This document shows positions 23,917-33,417 of a stretch of 34,417 nucleotides of DNA, one piece after another. Position 1 is the stretch's first letter; every line of letters starts with the position of its first letter. The translations under genes and the position numbers were made by a program. The notes under the pieces are model-generated. The model ran no database searches. It saw only the letters and a list, made by a program, of their open reading frames with translations, and was not told the DNA's origin. Source of the stretch: Paraglaciecola polaris LMG 21857 (GTDB taxonomy: Bacteria > Pseudomonadota > Gammaproteobacteria > Enterobacterales > Alteromonadaceae); assembly GCF_000315055.1 (NCBI RefSeq), contig NZ_BAER01000053.1, positions 1-34,417 on the forward strand. The letters are read 5' to 3'.

Positions 23917-24975
23917 ATGACATATACGGTAACAGTGGAACCTACAGGCGAGCAAATCGAGGTAGAAGAAGGTCAAACGATCTTGCAAGCAGCCCTGCGC
24001 CAAGGGGTGTGGATCCCATTTGCATGTGGTCATGGCTTATGTGCTACATGCAAAGTTACGGTAATTGACGGTGACGTGGATGTTGGTAATGCATCGCCTT
24101 TCGCATTAATGGATTCAGAGCGTGATGACGGCATGGTACTAGCGTGCTGCGCAACAGTAGAAAGCGATGTCACCATTGAGGCCGATATCGACGTTGATGA
24201 TGATTTTGAAGGTTATGCAGTGGAAGATTTTACCGCAACCGTGACCAAAATTGTCGACCTTTCACCCACTATTAAAGGTGTTCATCTTTCGTTAGACGGT
24301 GCTATGACCTTTCAAGCGGGCCAATATATTAACTTGCTTATTCCTGGCTGCGATGGTGTGAGAGCATTTTCTATTGCTAACCCACCATCGAACAACCAAG
24401 AAATTGAACTACATATTCGCCATGTACAAGGCGGGGTGGGCACCAGCTATATTCATGAACAACTAAAGGTAGGTGAAACCCTGCCTTTGTCAGGGCCATA
24501 CGGACAGTTTTTTGTCAGAAGCTCTCTACCTGGTGATTTAATTTTTATTGCGGGAGGCTCAGGTTTATCGAGTCCTCAATCCATGATTTTAGATCTTTTG
24601 GAAAACGGAGACCAACGTCAAATCACTTTGTTACAAGGGGCACGGAATCAGGCTGAGCTTTATAACGCAGACTTATTTACTGCGCTTGCCGAAAAACACG
24701 CCAACCTTACTTATATTCCAGCGCTTAACGATGCCAATGAAGATGAATCTTGGAAAGGTTTTAAAGGCTTCGTACACGAGGCGGCTAAAGAACATTTTGA
24801 TGGTCGTTTTGCAGATCATAAGGCTTATTTATGTGGACCACCACCAATGATAGATGCCGCCATTAGTGCCTTAATGCAGGGCCGCCTGTTTGAAAAAGAC
24901 ATATTTATGGAGAAATTCATAACCGCAGCCGACGGCGCTGAAGACAATCGCTCAGCACTATTTAAAAAGATTTAA
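23917..24975 (+). CDS. dmpP: Phenol hydroxylase NADH-ferredoxin reductase DmpP
   Basis: 352 residues; electron-transfer component passing electrons from NADH through FAD and a plant-type 2Fe-2S centre to DmpN. The N-terminal ferredoxin domain has Cys37, Cys42, Cys45 and Cys77 (ACGHGLCATC and LACC). The FAD-binding RAFS motif lies near residue 150, the NADH-binding GGSGLSSPQSM near 210 and the C-terminal LCGPPPMIDAA near 310. Length and domain order equal those of Pseudomonas DmpP. Confidence 0.97.
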   Translation: MTYTVTVEPTGEQIEVEEGQTILQAALRQGVWIPFACGHGLCATCKVTVIDGDVDVGNASPFALMDSERDDGMVLACCATVESDVTIEADIDVDDDFEGYAVEDFTATVTKIVDLSPTIKGVHLSLDGAMTFQAGQYINLLIPGCDGVRAFSIANPPSNNQEIELHIRHVQGGVGTSYIHEQLKVGETLPLSGPYGQFFVRSSLPGDLIFIAGGSGLSSPQSMILDLLENGDQRQITLLQGARNQAELYNADLFTALAEKHANLTYIPALNDANEDESWKGFKGFVHEAAKEHFDGRFADHKAYLCGPPPMIDAAISALMQGRLFEKDIFMEKFITAADGAEDNRSALFKKI

Positions 24976-24988
24976 TCCGAGATAAATA

Positions 24989-25333
24989 ATGCGTGAATTC
25001 ACTATAACCGACAACACCAGCAAACAGGAGTTTTTTTGTCGTGAAGACGAATATGTACTTCATGCCATGCAGCGTATTGGCAAAACATGCGTTCCAGTAG
25101 GTTGTAAAGGCGGCGGTTGTGGGGTGTGTAGAGTCAGTATTATTTCGGGAAAAGCAGATTATGGTCGCATGAGCAAAGCACATGTGACTGTTGAACAAAA
25201 AGATAATGGGTATGCATTGGCTTGTCGTATAAAGCCAGAAAGTGACTTAATCATTGAATGCGCACCCAAACCAAATGCTTCTATTGAAATAGTAGCTTAC
25301 CAAAATACGCAACTGAATGAGGTTTCAAAATGA
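24989..25333 (+). CDS. dmpQ: XylT/DmpQ-type 2Fe-2S ferredoxin
   Basis: 114-residue plant-type ferredoxin with cluster ligands Cys39, Cys44, Cys47 ([10 protein letters not shown]) and Cys79. In the xyl and dmp pathways this protein re-reduces the active-site iron of catechol 2,3-dioxygenase after oxidative inactivation. It immediately precedes that enzyme's gene, whose start overlaps its stop (ATGA), suggesting coupled synthesis of enzyme and repair partner. Confidence 0.93.
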   Translation: MREFTITDNTSKQEFFCREDEYVLHAMQRIGKTCVPVGCKGGGCGVCRVSIISGKADYGRMSKAHVTVEQKDNGYALACRIKPESDLIIECAPKPNASIEIVAYQNTQLNEVSK

Positions 25334-26253
25334 AAAAAGGTGTAATGAGACCAGGGCATGTACAAATACGTGTACTGGATATGAAAGAAGCATTAAAACA
25401 CTATGTTGATTTGCTCGGTCTTATTGAAACAGATAGAGATGAATCAGGCCGAGTGTATTTAAAAGCTTGGAGTGAAGTAGATAAGTTTTCTGTGGTTTTG
25501 CGCGAAGCGGATGAGCCAGGATGCGACTTTATGGCTTTCAAGGTCGTTGACGAAGATGCTTTAAATCAACTTGAAAAAGACTTAATTGCATTTGGTTTAA
25601 TGGTTACGCATCTTGAAGCGGGCGACTTAAAAGATTGCGGTAGACGAATTCAATTTACCTCAGCGTCGGGACATTGCTTTGAGTTATACACCGATAAAAA
25701 ATATACCGGCAAATGGGGCTTAAATGAAGTCAATCCTGAAGCTTGGCCTCGCGGCCTGAAAGGCATGAAAGCAGTTAGATTCGACCACTGTTTGTTTTAT
25801 GGTAATGCACTCGTCGAAACCTATGATTTATTCGTGGATGTGCTTGGCTTTTACTTAGCAGAGCAAGTGCTTGATCCTGATGGTAATCGCGTAGCACAAT
25901 TTTTATCACTTTCTACTAAAGCCCACGACATTGCTTTCATTATGCATGAAGAAAAAGGCAAGTTCCATCACGCGTCGTTTTATTTAGAAACGTGGGAAGA
26001 TATTTTACGAGCAGCCGACCTTATATCTATGGAGGATGTACCAATAGATATAGGCCCAACGCGCCATGGTTTAACGCACGGTAAAACAATTTATTTCTTT
26101 GACCCATCAGGTAATCGCACTGAAGTATTTACAGGGGGTGATTACAACTACCCTGACCACAACCCCGTCACATGGAAGGCAGAAGATTTAGGCAAAGCCA
26201 TCTTCTACCACGACCGCGTATTGAACGAAAGATTTTTATCAGTTTTAACTTAA
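25330..26253 (+). CDS. dmpB: Catechol 2,3-dioxygenase
   Basis: 307 residues, the same length as XylE. Two vicinal-oxygen-chelate domains; the Fe(II) ligands His153, His214 and Glu265 are all present at the XylE numbering ([23 protein letters not shown]). It opens catechol next to the hydroxyl groups to yield yellow 2-hydroxymuconic semialdehyde. Translationally coupled to dmpQ. A 72-bp spacer separates it from dmpC. Confidence 0.97.
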   Translation: MKKGVMRPGHVQIRVLDMKEALKHYVDLLGLIETDRDESGRVYLKAWSEVDKFSVVLREADEPGCDFMAFKVVDEDALNQLEKDLIAFGLMVTHLEAGDLKDCGRRIQFTSASGHCFELYTDKKYTGKWGLNEVNPEAWPRGLKGMKAVRFDHCLFYGNALVETYDLFVDVLGFYLAEQVLDPDGNRVAQFLSLSTKAHDIAFIMHEEKGKFHHASFYLETWEDILRAADLISMEDVPIDIGPTRHGLTHGKTIYFFDPSGNRTEVFTGGDYNYPDHNPVTWKAEDLGKAIFYHDRVLNERFLSVLT

Positions 26254-26325
26254 ACAGAATCTTAGCGAGTAGCGCTCTTCTGAATCTAATTAAGTCAAAA
26301 ATGTAGAAGGTTGAAAGAGATAACA

Positions 26326-27786
26326 ATGAAAGAATATAAGCATTTTATTAATGGCAAATATGTTGCGTCTGAAAGTGGAAAAACGTTTGAGAATCGCTGT
26401 CCAGTAGATAACAGTTTGTTAGGTAATATTCATGAAGCGGGCGAAGCGGAAGTTGATGCAGCGGTACAAGCTGCCAAAGCGGCACTGAAAGGTCCGTGGG
26501 GAAAATTTACTCAAGCAGAACGTACTGTGTTACTGAATAAAGTCGCCGACCGAATCAACGAGCGTTTTGACGAATTTTTACATGCTGAATGTTTGGATAC
26601 CGGCAAGCCTCATAGTATGGCAAGTCATATTGATATTCCGAGAGGGGCGGCTAACTTTAAAGCCTTTGCTGAAACGTTGGCGAATCATCCGACCGAAAGC
26701 TTCCGGCTTGATACTCCGGACGGTAAAGGGGCTGTTAATGTTGGTCAACGCACCCCTAAAGGAGTGATTGCGGTTATTTCTCCGTGGAATCTACCTTTAT
26801 TGTTAATGACATGGAAAGTTGGGCCGGCCATGGCTTGCGGCAATACCGTTGTTGTAAAACCTTCAGAGGAAACACCTGCCACTACCACATTACTTGGTGA
26901 CGTTATGAACGAATGTGGTGTGCCACCTGGTGTATTTAACGTGGTACATGGCTTTGGTGGAAATTCTGCAGGTCAATTTTTAAGCAGTCATCCTTTGGTT
27001 GATGCAATAACATTTACCGGTGAAACCTCTACTGGCGAAACTATTATGAAAGCAGCTTCTTTTGGCTTGCGTAATATTTCTATGGAGTGCGGCGGTAAAA
27101 ATCCAGGTATTGTTTTCGCTGACTGTGATTTAGAAAAAGCTATTGAGGGCACGATGCGCTCGGCGTTTGATAACTGTGGTCAAGTGTGTCTTGGTACTGA
27201 ACGAGTTTACGTTGAGCGGTCCATTTTTGACATCTTCGTAAAACGAATGAAGGAAGGTGTAGCGCAATTAAAATTAGGTCGTCCTGAAGATATAGAAGCC
27301 AATTTCGGTCCGCTAGTGAGTCTTAAACATAGAGAGAAAGTTCACTCTTATTATCAATTAGCGGTTAAAGAAGGCGCCACTGTTGAAATCGGCGGTGGAA
27401 TACCTGATATGGGTGAGGACCTTAATGATGGTGCTTGGATAGAGCCGACAATTTGGACCGGACTTGCCGACGATGCACGTGTAATACGAGAAGAGATTTT
27501 TGGTCCTTGTTGCCATATTCGCCCCTTTGATACTGAAGAAGAGGTTATAGCACTGGCAAATGACACCAACTATGGCTTAGCCGCGGCAGTTTGGACAGAA
27601 AATAGTGCACGGGGAATCCGAGTTGCCGAACAAATAGAGTCAGGTTTGGTATGGATAAATAGTTGGTTTTTACGTGATCTAAGAACCGCGTTTGGTGGTG
27701 CAAAACAATCAGGTATTGGTCGCGAAGGCGGTGTTCATGGCCTCGAGTTTTATACTGAATTGAAGAATATCTGTATCAAGCTATAA
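26326..27786 (+). CDS. dmpC: 2-hydroxymuconic semialdehyde dehydrogenase
   Basis: 486 residues from ATG 26326; an upstream in-frame TTG at 26311 adds five residues and lies in the ribosome-site region, so it is unlikely. ALDH-superfamily enzyme with Asn155 (SPWNLPLLL), Glu254 (MECGGKNPG) and catalytic Cys288 (NCGQVCLGTERVYVE). It oxidises 2-hydroxymuconic semialdehyde to 2-hydroxymuconate with NAD, the dehydrogenative branch of the meta pathway used for phenol itself. Confidence 0.96.
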   Translation: MKEYKHFINGKYVASESGKTFENRCPVDNSLLGNIHEAGEAEVDAAVQAAKAALKGPWGKFTQAERTVLLNKVADRINERFDEFLHAECLDTGKPHSMASHIDIPRGAANFKAFAETLANHPTESFRLDTPDGKGAVNVGQRTPKGVIAVISPWNLPLLLMTWKVGPAMACGNTVVVKPSEETPATTTLLGDVMNECGVPPGVFNVVHGFGGNSAGQFLSSHPLVDAITFTGETSTGETIMKAASFGLRNISMECGGKNPGIVFADCDLEKAIEGTMRSAFDNCGQVCLGTERVYVERSIFDIFVKRMKEGVAQLKLGRPEDIEANFGPLVSLKHREKVHSYYQLAVKEGATVEIGGGIPDMGEDLNDGAWIEPTIWTGLADDARVIREEIFGPCCHIRPFDTEEEVIALANDTNYGLAAAVWTENSARGIRVAEQIESGLVWINSWFLRDLRTAFGGAKQSGIGREGGVHGLEFYTELKNICIKL

Positions 27787-27842
27787 ACCGCGGCACAGGT
27801 TAACCGAAAATGACAAATACACCGACATTAAAGGACAATTTT

Positions 27843-28682
27843 ATGACAAATATTAACAATCCAGAAATCGGACAGATGATCGATGTAAAAGGTGTAAAAA
27901 CTAATGTTCACGATATCGGGTCCGGCGCGCCAGTCATGCTGATCCACGGCTCCGGCCCTGGAGTAACAGCCTGGGCAAATTGGCGTCTGGCTATGCCGGA
28001 ACTGGCCAAAAACCACCGGGTAATAGCTCCAGACATGCTCGGTTTTGGCTATACCGAAAGGCCAGCGAGTAGCTTGTGTAACGTCGACCGTTGGATAAAC
28101 CACACTATAGACTTACTAGATGTACTAGGTATAGAACGCACAGATCTTATTGGTAATTCTTTTGGTGGAGGGCTCGCGCTAGCGCTGGCTATCCGCTTTC
28201 CACAGCGAGTGCGTCGTTTGGCGTTAATGGGGAGTGTAGGTGTGCCATTTAAACTCACCCCTGGGCTCAATGCCGTTTGGGGCTATGAACCGTCGTTGCA
28301 AACAATGAAAGGCTTACTTGATGTTTTTGCCTATGACCGAAACTTAGTAACAGATGAACTGGCTGTACTGCGCTATGAAGCTAGTATACGGCCGGGCTTT
28401 CAAGAATCGTTTTCTTCTATGTTTCCAGCGCCTAGACAGCGATGGGTAGATGCCTTAGAAAGTAAAGAAAGTGACATACGGGCTCTCACGCACGAAACGC
28501 TGATTTTGCATGGACGAGAAGATCAAGTCATTCCATTGCAAACCAGCCAGACTCTTTTCGAGTGGCTACCCAATGCCCAACTACACATGTTTGGTCATTG
28601 TGGACATTGGACGCAAATAGAACATGCCGCACGTTTTTCTAAACTGGTGGTAGATTTTCTGGCAGAAGCCGAAACAAATTAG
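27843..28682 (+). CDS. dmpD: 2-hydroxymuconic semialdehyde hydrolase
   Basis: 279 residues from ATG 27843, which has AAAGGA seven bases upstream; a Met 11 codons earlier (27810) is open but lacks a site. Alpha/beta-hydrolase with oxyanion segment HGSGPGVTAW, nucleophile Ser106 (GNSFGGG), Asp227 (HGREDQV) and His255 (CGHWTQIE). It hydrolyses the ring-fission product to 2-hydroxypenta-2,4-dienoate, the hydrolytic branch needed for methylated phenols that the dehydrogenase cannot use. Confidence 0.95.
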   Translation: MTNINNPEIGQMIDVKGVKTNVHDIGSGAPVMLIHGSGPGVTAWANWRLAMPELAKNHRVIAPDMLGFGYTERPASSLCNVDRWINHTIDLLDVLGIERTDLIGNSFGGGLALALAIRFPQRVRRLALMGSVGVPFKLTPGLNAVWGYEPSLQTMKGLLDVFAYDRNLVTDELAVLRYEASIRPGFQESFSSMFPAPRQRWVDALESKESDIRALTHETLILHGREDQVIPLQTSQTLFEWLPNAQLHMFGHCGHWTQIEHAARFSKLVVDFLAEAETN

Positions 28683-28700
28683 CAAGAGACTGAGAACATT

Positions 28701-29486
28701 ATGAATAAACAACAAATTCTGGCTTGTGGGGACGAACTCTACAACGCGATTTTACAAAGGAAAACAGTCAAGCCTTTAACTCAGCGTTTCAATGACATTA
28801 GTATTGAAGATGCTTACCACATCTCGCTACGAATGGTCGAACGCAGGGTGCAAGCGGGTGCAAAAATTATTGGCAAAAAAATAGGGGTTACCTCTAAAAC
28901 TGTTCAGGACATGCTTAATGTTCATCAGCCTGATTTTGGATATCTCACCGATGATATGGCTTATAGCCAAGGTGAAGAAATGCCGATCTCCGAAAAGCTG
29001 ATCCAGCCAAAGGCTGAGGGAGAAATTGCATTTATCCTTAAAAAAGATTTGATTGGCCCAGGCATTACCAATGCTGATGTATTGGCCGCAACCGAATGTG
29101 TCATACCGTGCTTCGAAATTGTCGACTCCCGTATTGAAGACTGGAATATCAAAATTCAAGACACCGTTGCCGACAACGCTTCATGCGGCCTTTTTGTTTT
29201 AGGTGACAAAGCGGTTAGCCCAAGCAAGGTCGATCTTTCGACTTGCGGAATGGTGGTTGAAAAAAATGGCCAAATTATATCTACCGGAGCCGGCGCTGCG
29301 GCGCTCGGCAGTCCGGTTAATTGTGTGACCTGGTTAGCCAACACACTGGGGCAGTTCGGTATTCCGCTTAAAGCAGGGGAAGTGATCCTGTCAGGTTCTT
29401 TAGTCCCGCTAGAACCGGTTAAAGCAGGTGATTTCATGAGTGTCAGCATTGGTGGAATTGGCAACGCTTCCGTCCGTTTTGTCTAA
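28701..29486 (+). CDS. dmpE: 2-oxopent-4-enoate hydratase
   Basis: 261 residues, normal for the DmpE/XylJ/MhpD family. Features: [18 protein letters not shown], the metal-binding acidic segment [11 protein letters not shown], and [20 protein letters not shown]. It adds water to 2-hydroxypenta-2,4-dienoate to form 4-hydroxy-2-oxovalerate. The protein is homologous to the DmpH decarboxylase three genes below, and the two form a complex in Pseudomonas, so assignment rests on order and on closeness to each family. Confidence 0.94.
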   Translation: MNKQQILACGDELYNAILQRKTVKPLTQRFNDISIEDAYHISLRMVERRVQAGAKIIGKKIGVTSKTVQDMLNVHQPDFGYLTDDMAYSQGEEMPISEKLIQPKAEGEIAFILKKDLIGPGITNADVLAATECVIPCFEIVDSRIEDWNIKIQDTVADNASCGLFVLGDKAVSPSKVDLSTCGMVVEKNGQIISTGAGAAALGSPVNCVTWLANTLGQFGIPLKAGEVILSGSLVPLEPVKAGDFMSVSIGGIGNASVRFV

Positions 29487-29503
29487 CTATAGGAATGTTA
29501 ACG

Positions 29504-30415
29504 ATGTCTAAAAAATTAAAAGCGGTAATTATCGGTCCGGGTAATATCGGCACTGATTTACTGATGAAAATAATGCGTTCAGACTGGATAGAGCCGGTTT
29601 GGATGGTAGGAATTGATCCTGAATCTGCAGGCTTAAAACGAGCTGCAGAAATGGGTATTAAAATTTCGACCACGGGTGTTGATGGCATGCTGGAAAAAGT
29701 CATTGAGGATGATATTAGAATTGCGTTTGATGCCACATCAGCCTATGTGCATGCTGAAAACAGCCGCAAGCTTAATGAGCTTGGAGTCATCATGATTGAT
29801 TTAACGCCAGCAGCTATTGGCCCATTTTGTGTCCCTCCAGTTAATCTGAAACAGCATGCCGAAAAACTGGAAATGAATGTCAACATGGTCACTTGTGGTG
29901 GACAAGCTACTATTCCGATGGTTGCGGCTGTTTCGCAAGTGCAAGAAGTCGAATATGGCGAAATTGTTGCCACTGTGTCATCTCGTTCTGTTGGGCCGGG
30001 CACGCGTCAAAATATTGATGAGTTCACTCGCACAACTTCGGGCGCTGTTGAAAAAGTTGGTGGCGCGAAAAAGGGTAAGGCAATAATTGTTATCAACCCT
30101 GCCGAGCCACCATTAATGATGCGTGACACTATTCACTGTTTAACTAAAGAATCACCCGATCAGGCTAAAATAATCGAGTCGGTGCACAACATGGTTAAAG
30201 AAGTTCAGAAATACGTACCCGGTTATAAATTAGTTAATGGCCCTGTTTTTGATGGTAACAAAGTCTCAGTATTTATGGAAGTAAGAGGTTTGGGTGATTT
30301 TTTGCCTGAATACGCAGGAAACCTCGACATAATGACGGCCGCCGCGCTGCGCACTGCAGAAATGTTCGCCGAAGAATCTTATAACCAGACAATCAAATTA
30401 CCAGTGAGAGGTTAA
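29504..30415 (+). CDS. dmpF: Acetaldehyde dehydrogenase (acylating)
   Basis: 303 residues from ATG 29504 ([20 protein letters not shown]); the Met three codons earlier abuts the AGGA site. N-terminal NAD-binding GPGNIG and catalytic Cys131 in [11 protein letters not shown] are visible. It converts acetaldehyde, NAD and coenzyme A to acetyl-CoA. It works in a channelling complex with the DmpG aldolase, whose gene begins four bases after its stop. Confidence 0.96.
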   Translation: MSKKLKAVIIGPGNIGTDLLMKIMRSDWIEPVWMVGIDPESAGLKRAAEMGIKISTTGVDGMLEKVIEDDIRIAFDATSAYVHAENSRKLNELGVIMIDLTPAAIGPFCVPPVNLKQHAEKLEMNVNMVTCGGQATIPMVAAVSQVQEVEYGEIVATVSSRSVGPGTRQNIDEFTRTTSGAVEKVGGAKKGKAIIVINPAEPPLMMRDTIHCLTKESPDQAKIIESVHNMVKEVQKYVPGYKLVNGPVFDGNKVSVFMEVRGLGDFLPEYAGNLDIMTAAALRTAEMFAEESYNQTIKLPVRG

Positions 30416-30419
30416 AGTA

Positions 30420-31448
30420 ATGGACTTAAAAGGTAAGAAAGTAACGCTCCATGACATGAGCCTGCGCGATGGTATGCATGCCAAACAACATCAAATATCG
30501 ATAGATCAAATGGTTGCTGTTGCGACCGGATTAGATGAAGCCGGTATTCCGCTAATTGAAGTTACCCATGGAGACGGCTTAGGCGGAGCATCGTTAAACT
30601 ACGGTTTTCCAGCCCATACAGATGAAGAGTATCTCAATGCGGTAGTGCCTAAGATGAAAAACGCTAAAATATCGGCCTTATTGTTGCCTGGAATTGGAAC
30701 GGTTGATCACCTAAAAATGGCTCGCGATTGCGGCGTCCACACCATCCGAGTGGCCACTCATTGTACTGAAGCAGATGTGTCTGAACAGCATATTGGTTTG
30801 GCGGCAAAAATGAAAATGGACACAGTTGGCTTCCTAATGATGGCCCACATGGTCAGTGCTGAAAAAATTCTGGAACAAGCTAAATTAATGGAGAGTTACG
30901 GTGCCAACTGTATTTATTGCACAGATTCCGCCGGTTATATGTTGCCTGATGAAGTCACGCATAAAATCAGTGTTTTGCGGGCTAACCTTAATCCGGCAAC
31001 GGAACTGGGTTTTCATGGTCATCACAATATGGGAATGGCTATTGCTAACTCGTTAGCAGCAGTCGATGCAGGGGCTAATCGCATTGACGGTTCGGTTGCC
31101 GGTTTAGGAGCTGGAGCAGGTAACACGCCTTTAGAGGTCTTTGTAGCGGTACTGGATCGTATGCAAGCTGTTCATGGTGTTGATTTGTATAAGATAATGG
31201 ATGTGGCGGAGGATCTAGTTGTCCCGCTAATGGACCACCCAATACGGGTTGACCGCGACGCACTAACGCTTGGTTATGCTGGTGTTTATAGTTCCTTTTT
31301 GTTATTTGCCCAGCGTGCAGAAGCAAAATATGGCATCCAGGCACGCGATATTTTAGTAGAGCTAGGCAAGCGCGGCACTGTTGGTGGACAAGAAGATATG
31401 ATTGAAGATTTAGCGTTAACAATGGCTAAAGATAAGGGGTTGATATAA
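30420..31448 (+). CDS. dmpG: 4-hydroxy-2-oxovalerate aldolase
   Basis: 342 residues; TIM-barrel DRE-metallolyase with [12 protein letters not shown] (Arg16, Asp17, His20) and metal-binding [15 protein letters not shown] near residue 200, plus the C-terminal communication domain of DmpG. It cleaves 4-hydroxy-2-oxovalerate to pyruvate and acetaldehyde, the latter tunnelled to DmpF. Its TAA shares one base with the dmpH start (TAATG). Confidence 0.96.
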   Translation: MDLKGKKVTLHDMSLRDGMHAKQHQISIDQMVAVATGLDEAGIPLIEVTHGDGLGGASLNYGFPAHTDEEYLNAVVPKMKNAKISALLLPGIGTVDHLKMARDCGVHTIRVATHCTEADVSEQHIGLAAKMKMDTVGFLMMAHMVSAEKILEQAKLMESYGANCIYCTDSAGYMLPDEVTHKISVLRANLNPATELGFHGHHNMGMAIANSLAAVDAGANRIDGSVAGLGAGAGNTPLEVFVAVLDRMQAVHGVDLYKIMDVAEDLVVPLMDHPIRVDRDALTLGYAGVYSSFLLFAQRAEAKYGIQARDILVELGKRGTVGGQEDMIEDLALTMAKDKGLI

Positions 31449-32239
31449 TGGGAAATTTGAAAAAACAACAGGTTGAAGAGCTTGCCAAACATCTTGAAGA
31501 TGCCGAGTTGCAGGCCTATGAAGTAACCAAAATAACCGACGACTTTCCAGATATGACCTATGAGGATGCTTTCAATATCCAGTGGGAAATTCGACGCCGC
31601 AAGGAAGCCCGCGGAACTAAAATTGTAGGCATGAAAATGGGCTTAACGTCTTGGGCCAAAATGGCGCAGATGGGTGTAGAAAAGCCCTGTTATGGCTTTT
31701 TGGCAGACTATTTCTCAATACCGGATGGTGGGCAAATAAAGCATGATGAACTGATCCATCCAAAAGTTGAAGCTGAACTGGCCTTTGTAACCAAAGCGCC
31801 TTTGAAGGGACCCGGGATCCATATCGGTGACGTTTTACGCGCCACTGATTTTGTAATGCCTGCGGTGGAAATCATAGATTCCCGATACAAAGATTTCAAA
31901 TTTGACCTAAAAAGTGTCATTGCCGACAACTCCTCGTCCAGTCGTTTTGTGGCGGGCGGAACAATGGCCAAACCTGAAGATCTAGATTTGAAAAACTTGG
32001 GTGTGGTAATGGAAGTCAACGGTGAGGTCGTGCAATTAGGAGCTGGCGCTGCTGTATTGGGCCATCCAGCATCGTCTGTTGCCATGCTAGCTAATATGCT
32101 GGCAGAACGAGGTGAACACATCCCTGCAGGCACCTTCATTATGATTGGCGCAATTACTGCCGCGGTGCAAGTGAATAAAGGTGACTCGTTTTGTGTTCGT
32201 TATCAGGGGCTGGGTACCGTATCTGGAAAATTTGTTTAG
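31448..32239 (+). CDS. dmpH: 4-oxalocrotonate decarboxylase
   Basis: 263 residues, of the DmpH/XylI family. GTKIVGMKMGLTSWAKMAQM, the metal site HPKVEAELAFV and IIDSRYKDFKFDLKSVIADN distinguish it from the DmpE hydratase relative. It decarboxylates 2-oxo-3-hexenedioate to 2-hydroxypenta-2,4-dienoate in the dehydrogenative branch. Translationally coupled to dmpG. In Pseudomonas dmpI follows closely; here 247 bp intervene. Confidence 0.95.
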   Translation: MGNLKKQQVEELAKHLEDAELQAYEVTKITDDFPDMTYEDAFNIQWEIRRRKEARGTKIVGMKMGLTSWAKMAQMGVEKPCYGFLADYFSIPDGGQIKHDELIHPKVEAELAFVTKAPLKGPGIHIGDVLRATDFVMPAVEIIDSRYKDFKFDLKSVIADNSSSSRFVAGGTMAKPEDLDLKNLGVVMEVNGEVVQLGAGAAVLGHPASSVAMLANMLAERGEHIPAGTFIMIGAITAAVQVNKGDSFCVRYQGLGTVSGKFV

Positions 32240-32486
32240 CATAAACAGATAGATACAGCAATTGAATGATAAAGAGGGCATTAACGCTTACACTTTGGCA
32301 AAAGCGATATTTGTGAGTCTGGTAACGAGGTTTGAATATTTGCTTACACAGTTTAATTATGCCAGCGGCTCAAGTTTTGCTGTTGACCTATATTGCTATG
32401 CCAAGGGCCACAAGGTTTCTAAAAGAGTTGTTATTAAAATACTAGCTTAAAGTCACATACTAGGTACAAAATAGGAAAATATAGAG
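32240..32486 (+). other. Unusually long dmpH-dmpI spacer
   Basis: A 247-bp gap in an otherwise tight operon. One 62-codon frame (32262-32450) exists but starts with TTG and shows no motif or ribosome site, so I do not call it. No promoter or terminator is evident. Confidence 0.5.
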
Positions 32487-32678
32487 ATGCCCATAGCGCA
32501 AATAAATATTATTGAAGGAAGAACTGACGAGCAAAAAGAAGCGCTCATCAGCGAAGTAACAGATGCCATTGTGCGCGCGATTGGTGCACCCAAGCCAAGT
32601 GTTCGGATAATTATTAATGAAATGCCCAAGCAACATTTTGGTATTGCAGGTGAGTCAGTCAAAAAATTGGGAAAGTAA
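32487..32678 (+). CDS. dmpI: 4-oxalocrotonate tautomerase
   Basis: 63 residues; after removal of Met the catalytic Pro1 is exposed, with Arg11, Arg39 and Phe50 at the exact positions of the classical 4-OT enzyme. It converts 2-hydroxymuconate to 2-oxo-3-hexenedioate as a small hexamer. Last gene of the phenol operon, displaced from dmpH by the 247-bp spacer. Confidence 0.96.
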   Translation: MPIAQINIIEGRTDEQKEALISEVTDAIVRAIGAPKPSVRIIINEMPKQHFGIAGESVKKLGK

Positions 32679-33417
32679 TGATGTAAAATTATACGGTGTT
32701 TGACCACTCGTTGAGCAAAACGGATCGTCAGTGCAGATAAGTTGATGAACCGTAATTTGCTCTTCGAAGTGTTGAAAACCATTCCAAGAAAGCGGATAAC
32801 TACAAAGTATTCCGTGACCGGCGAGCCAGACTCATGCTCCTCGCGTGATTAGGCTTATCAGATTATCTGTCTCCTCTATTTACGAGTTTAGGGCTGTTAT
32901 TTCCACGCTTTGATGCCATCACTTGTGCTCTAAGGTTACTGTTAGGCGGAGGGGCGCCCTGCAATCCGAAAAAATTGTAAGGTTGAGGCGCAGCGATGTG
33001 ATATGTGCCACTAATTTGCAAATGAAATTGATGGGTGAGCAGAATACATGGCACGCCGGTTTACGGTTGTGCCATCTCGCCCTTTATTATAATGGCATGC
33101 GTCTTCTATTCATATCGTATTTGCCGTGTTGGGTCATGTTTAAACGCTGCTTGCTGATGGCTGCTAGACTGATATACCGACATTGCTTACGTCAGCAATG
33201 TCGCAGTTCCTGAAATTATAAGCAATGACATGACTGACCGCTATGGTTGCATGCTGTGCTATTACTTAAATCCCTCGACTGTCCGCAATGGTGATAAACA
33301 AGAGCCTTAAAACCAGTTTATTCGAACCACCGCTACGTCCCCTGTTGGCTCATTTGAGTCTATCAGTAAGGCACTTTATTATTCTCTTACAATTAATAAG
33401 TAACCAAATTTCGCCTA
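32679..33417. other. 739-bp gene-free stretch after the phenol operon
   Basis: Open frames occur on both strands (for example 32923-33213 on + and 32863-33054 on -) but none shows a recognisable family, a convincing ribosome site or a compact fold-like composition. The stretch looks like decayed sequence and includes the hairpin at 33178-33203. No clear operon terminator was found after dmpI. Confidence 0.5.
33178..33203. repeat. Perfect 10-bp stem hairpin
   Basis: CGACATTGCT and AGCAATGTCG are exact inverted copies around the loop TACGTC. No T-tract lies on either side, so a terminator is unlikely. A REP-like or recombination-site element is possible; only one copy is seen in the window. 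Confidence 0.6.

Noticed and set aside
32262-32450. 62-codon frame between dmpH and dmpI
   Set aside because: TTG start, no ribosome site, no recognisable motif.
32941-32965. Integron attC-like GTTAGGC core
   Set aside because: No matching inverse core GCCTAAC at a suitable distance and no integron integrase.
32923-33213. 96-codon frame rich in Arg, Leu and Cys after dmpI
   Set aside because: No family similarity, a reading frame through the hairpin, and composition like non-coding sequence.
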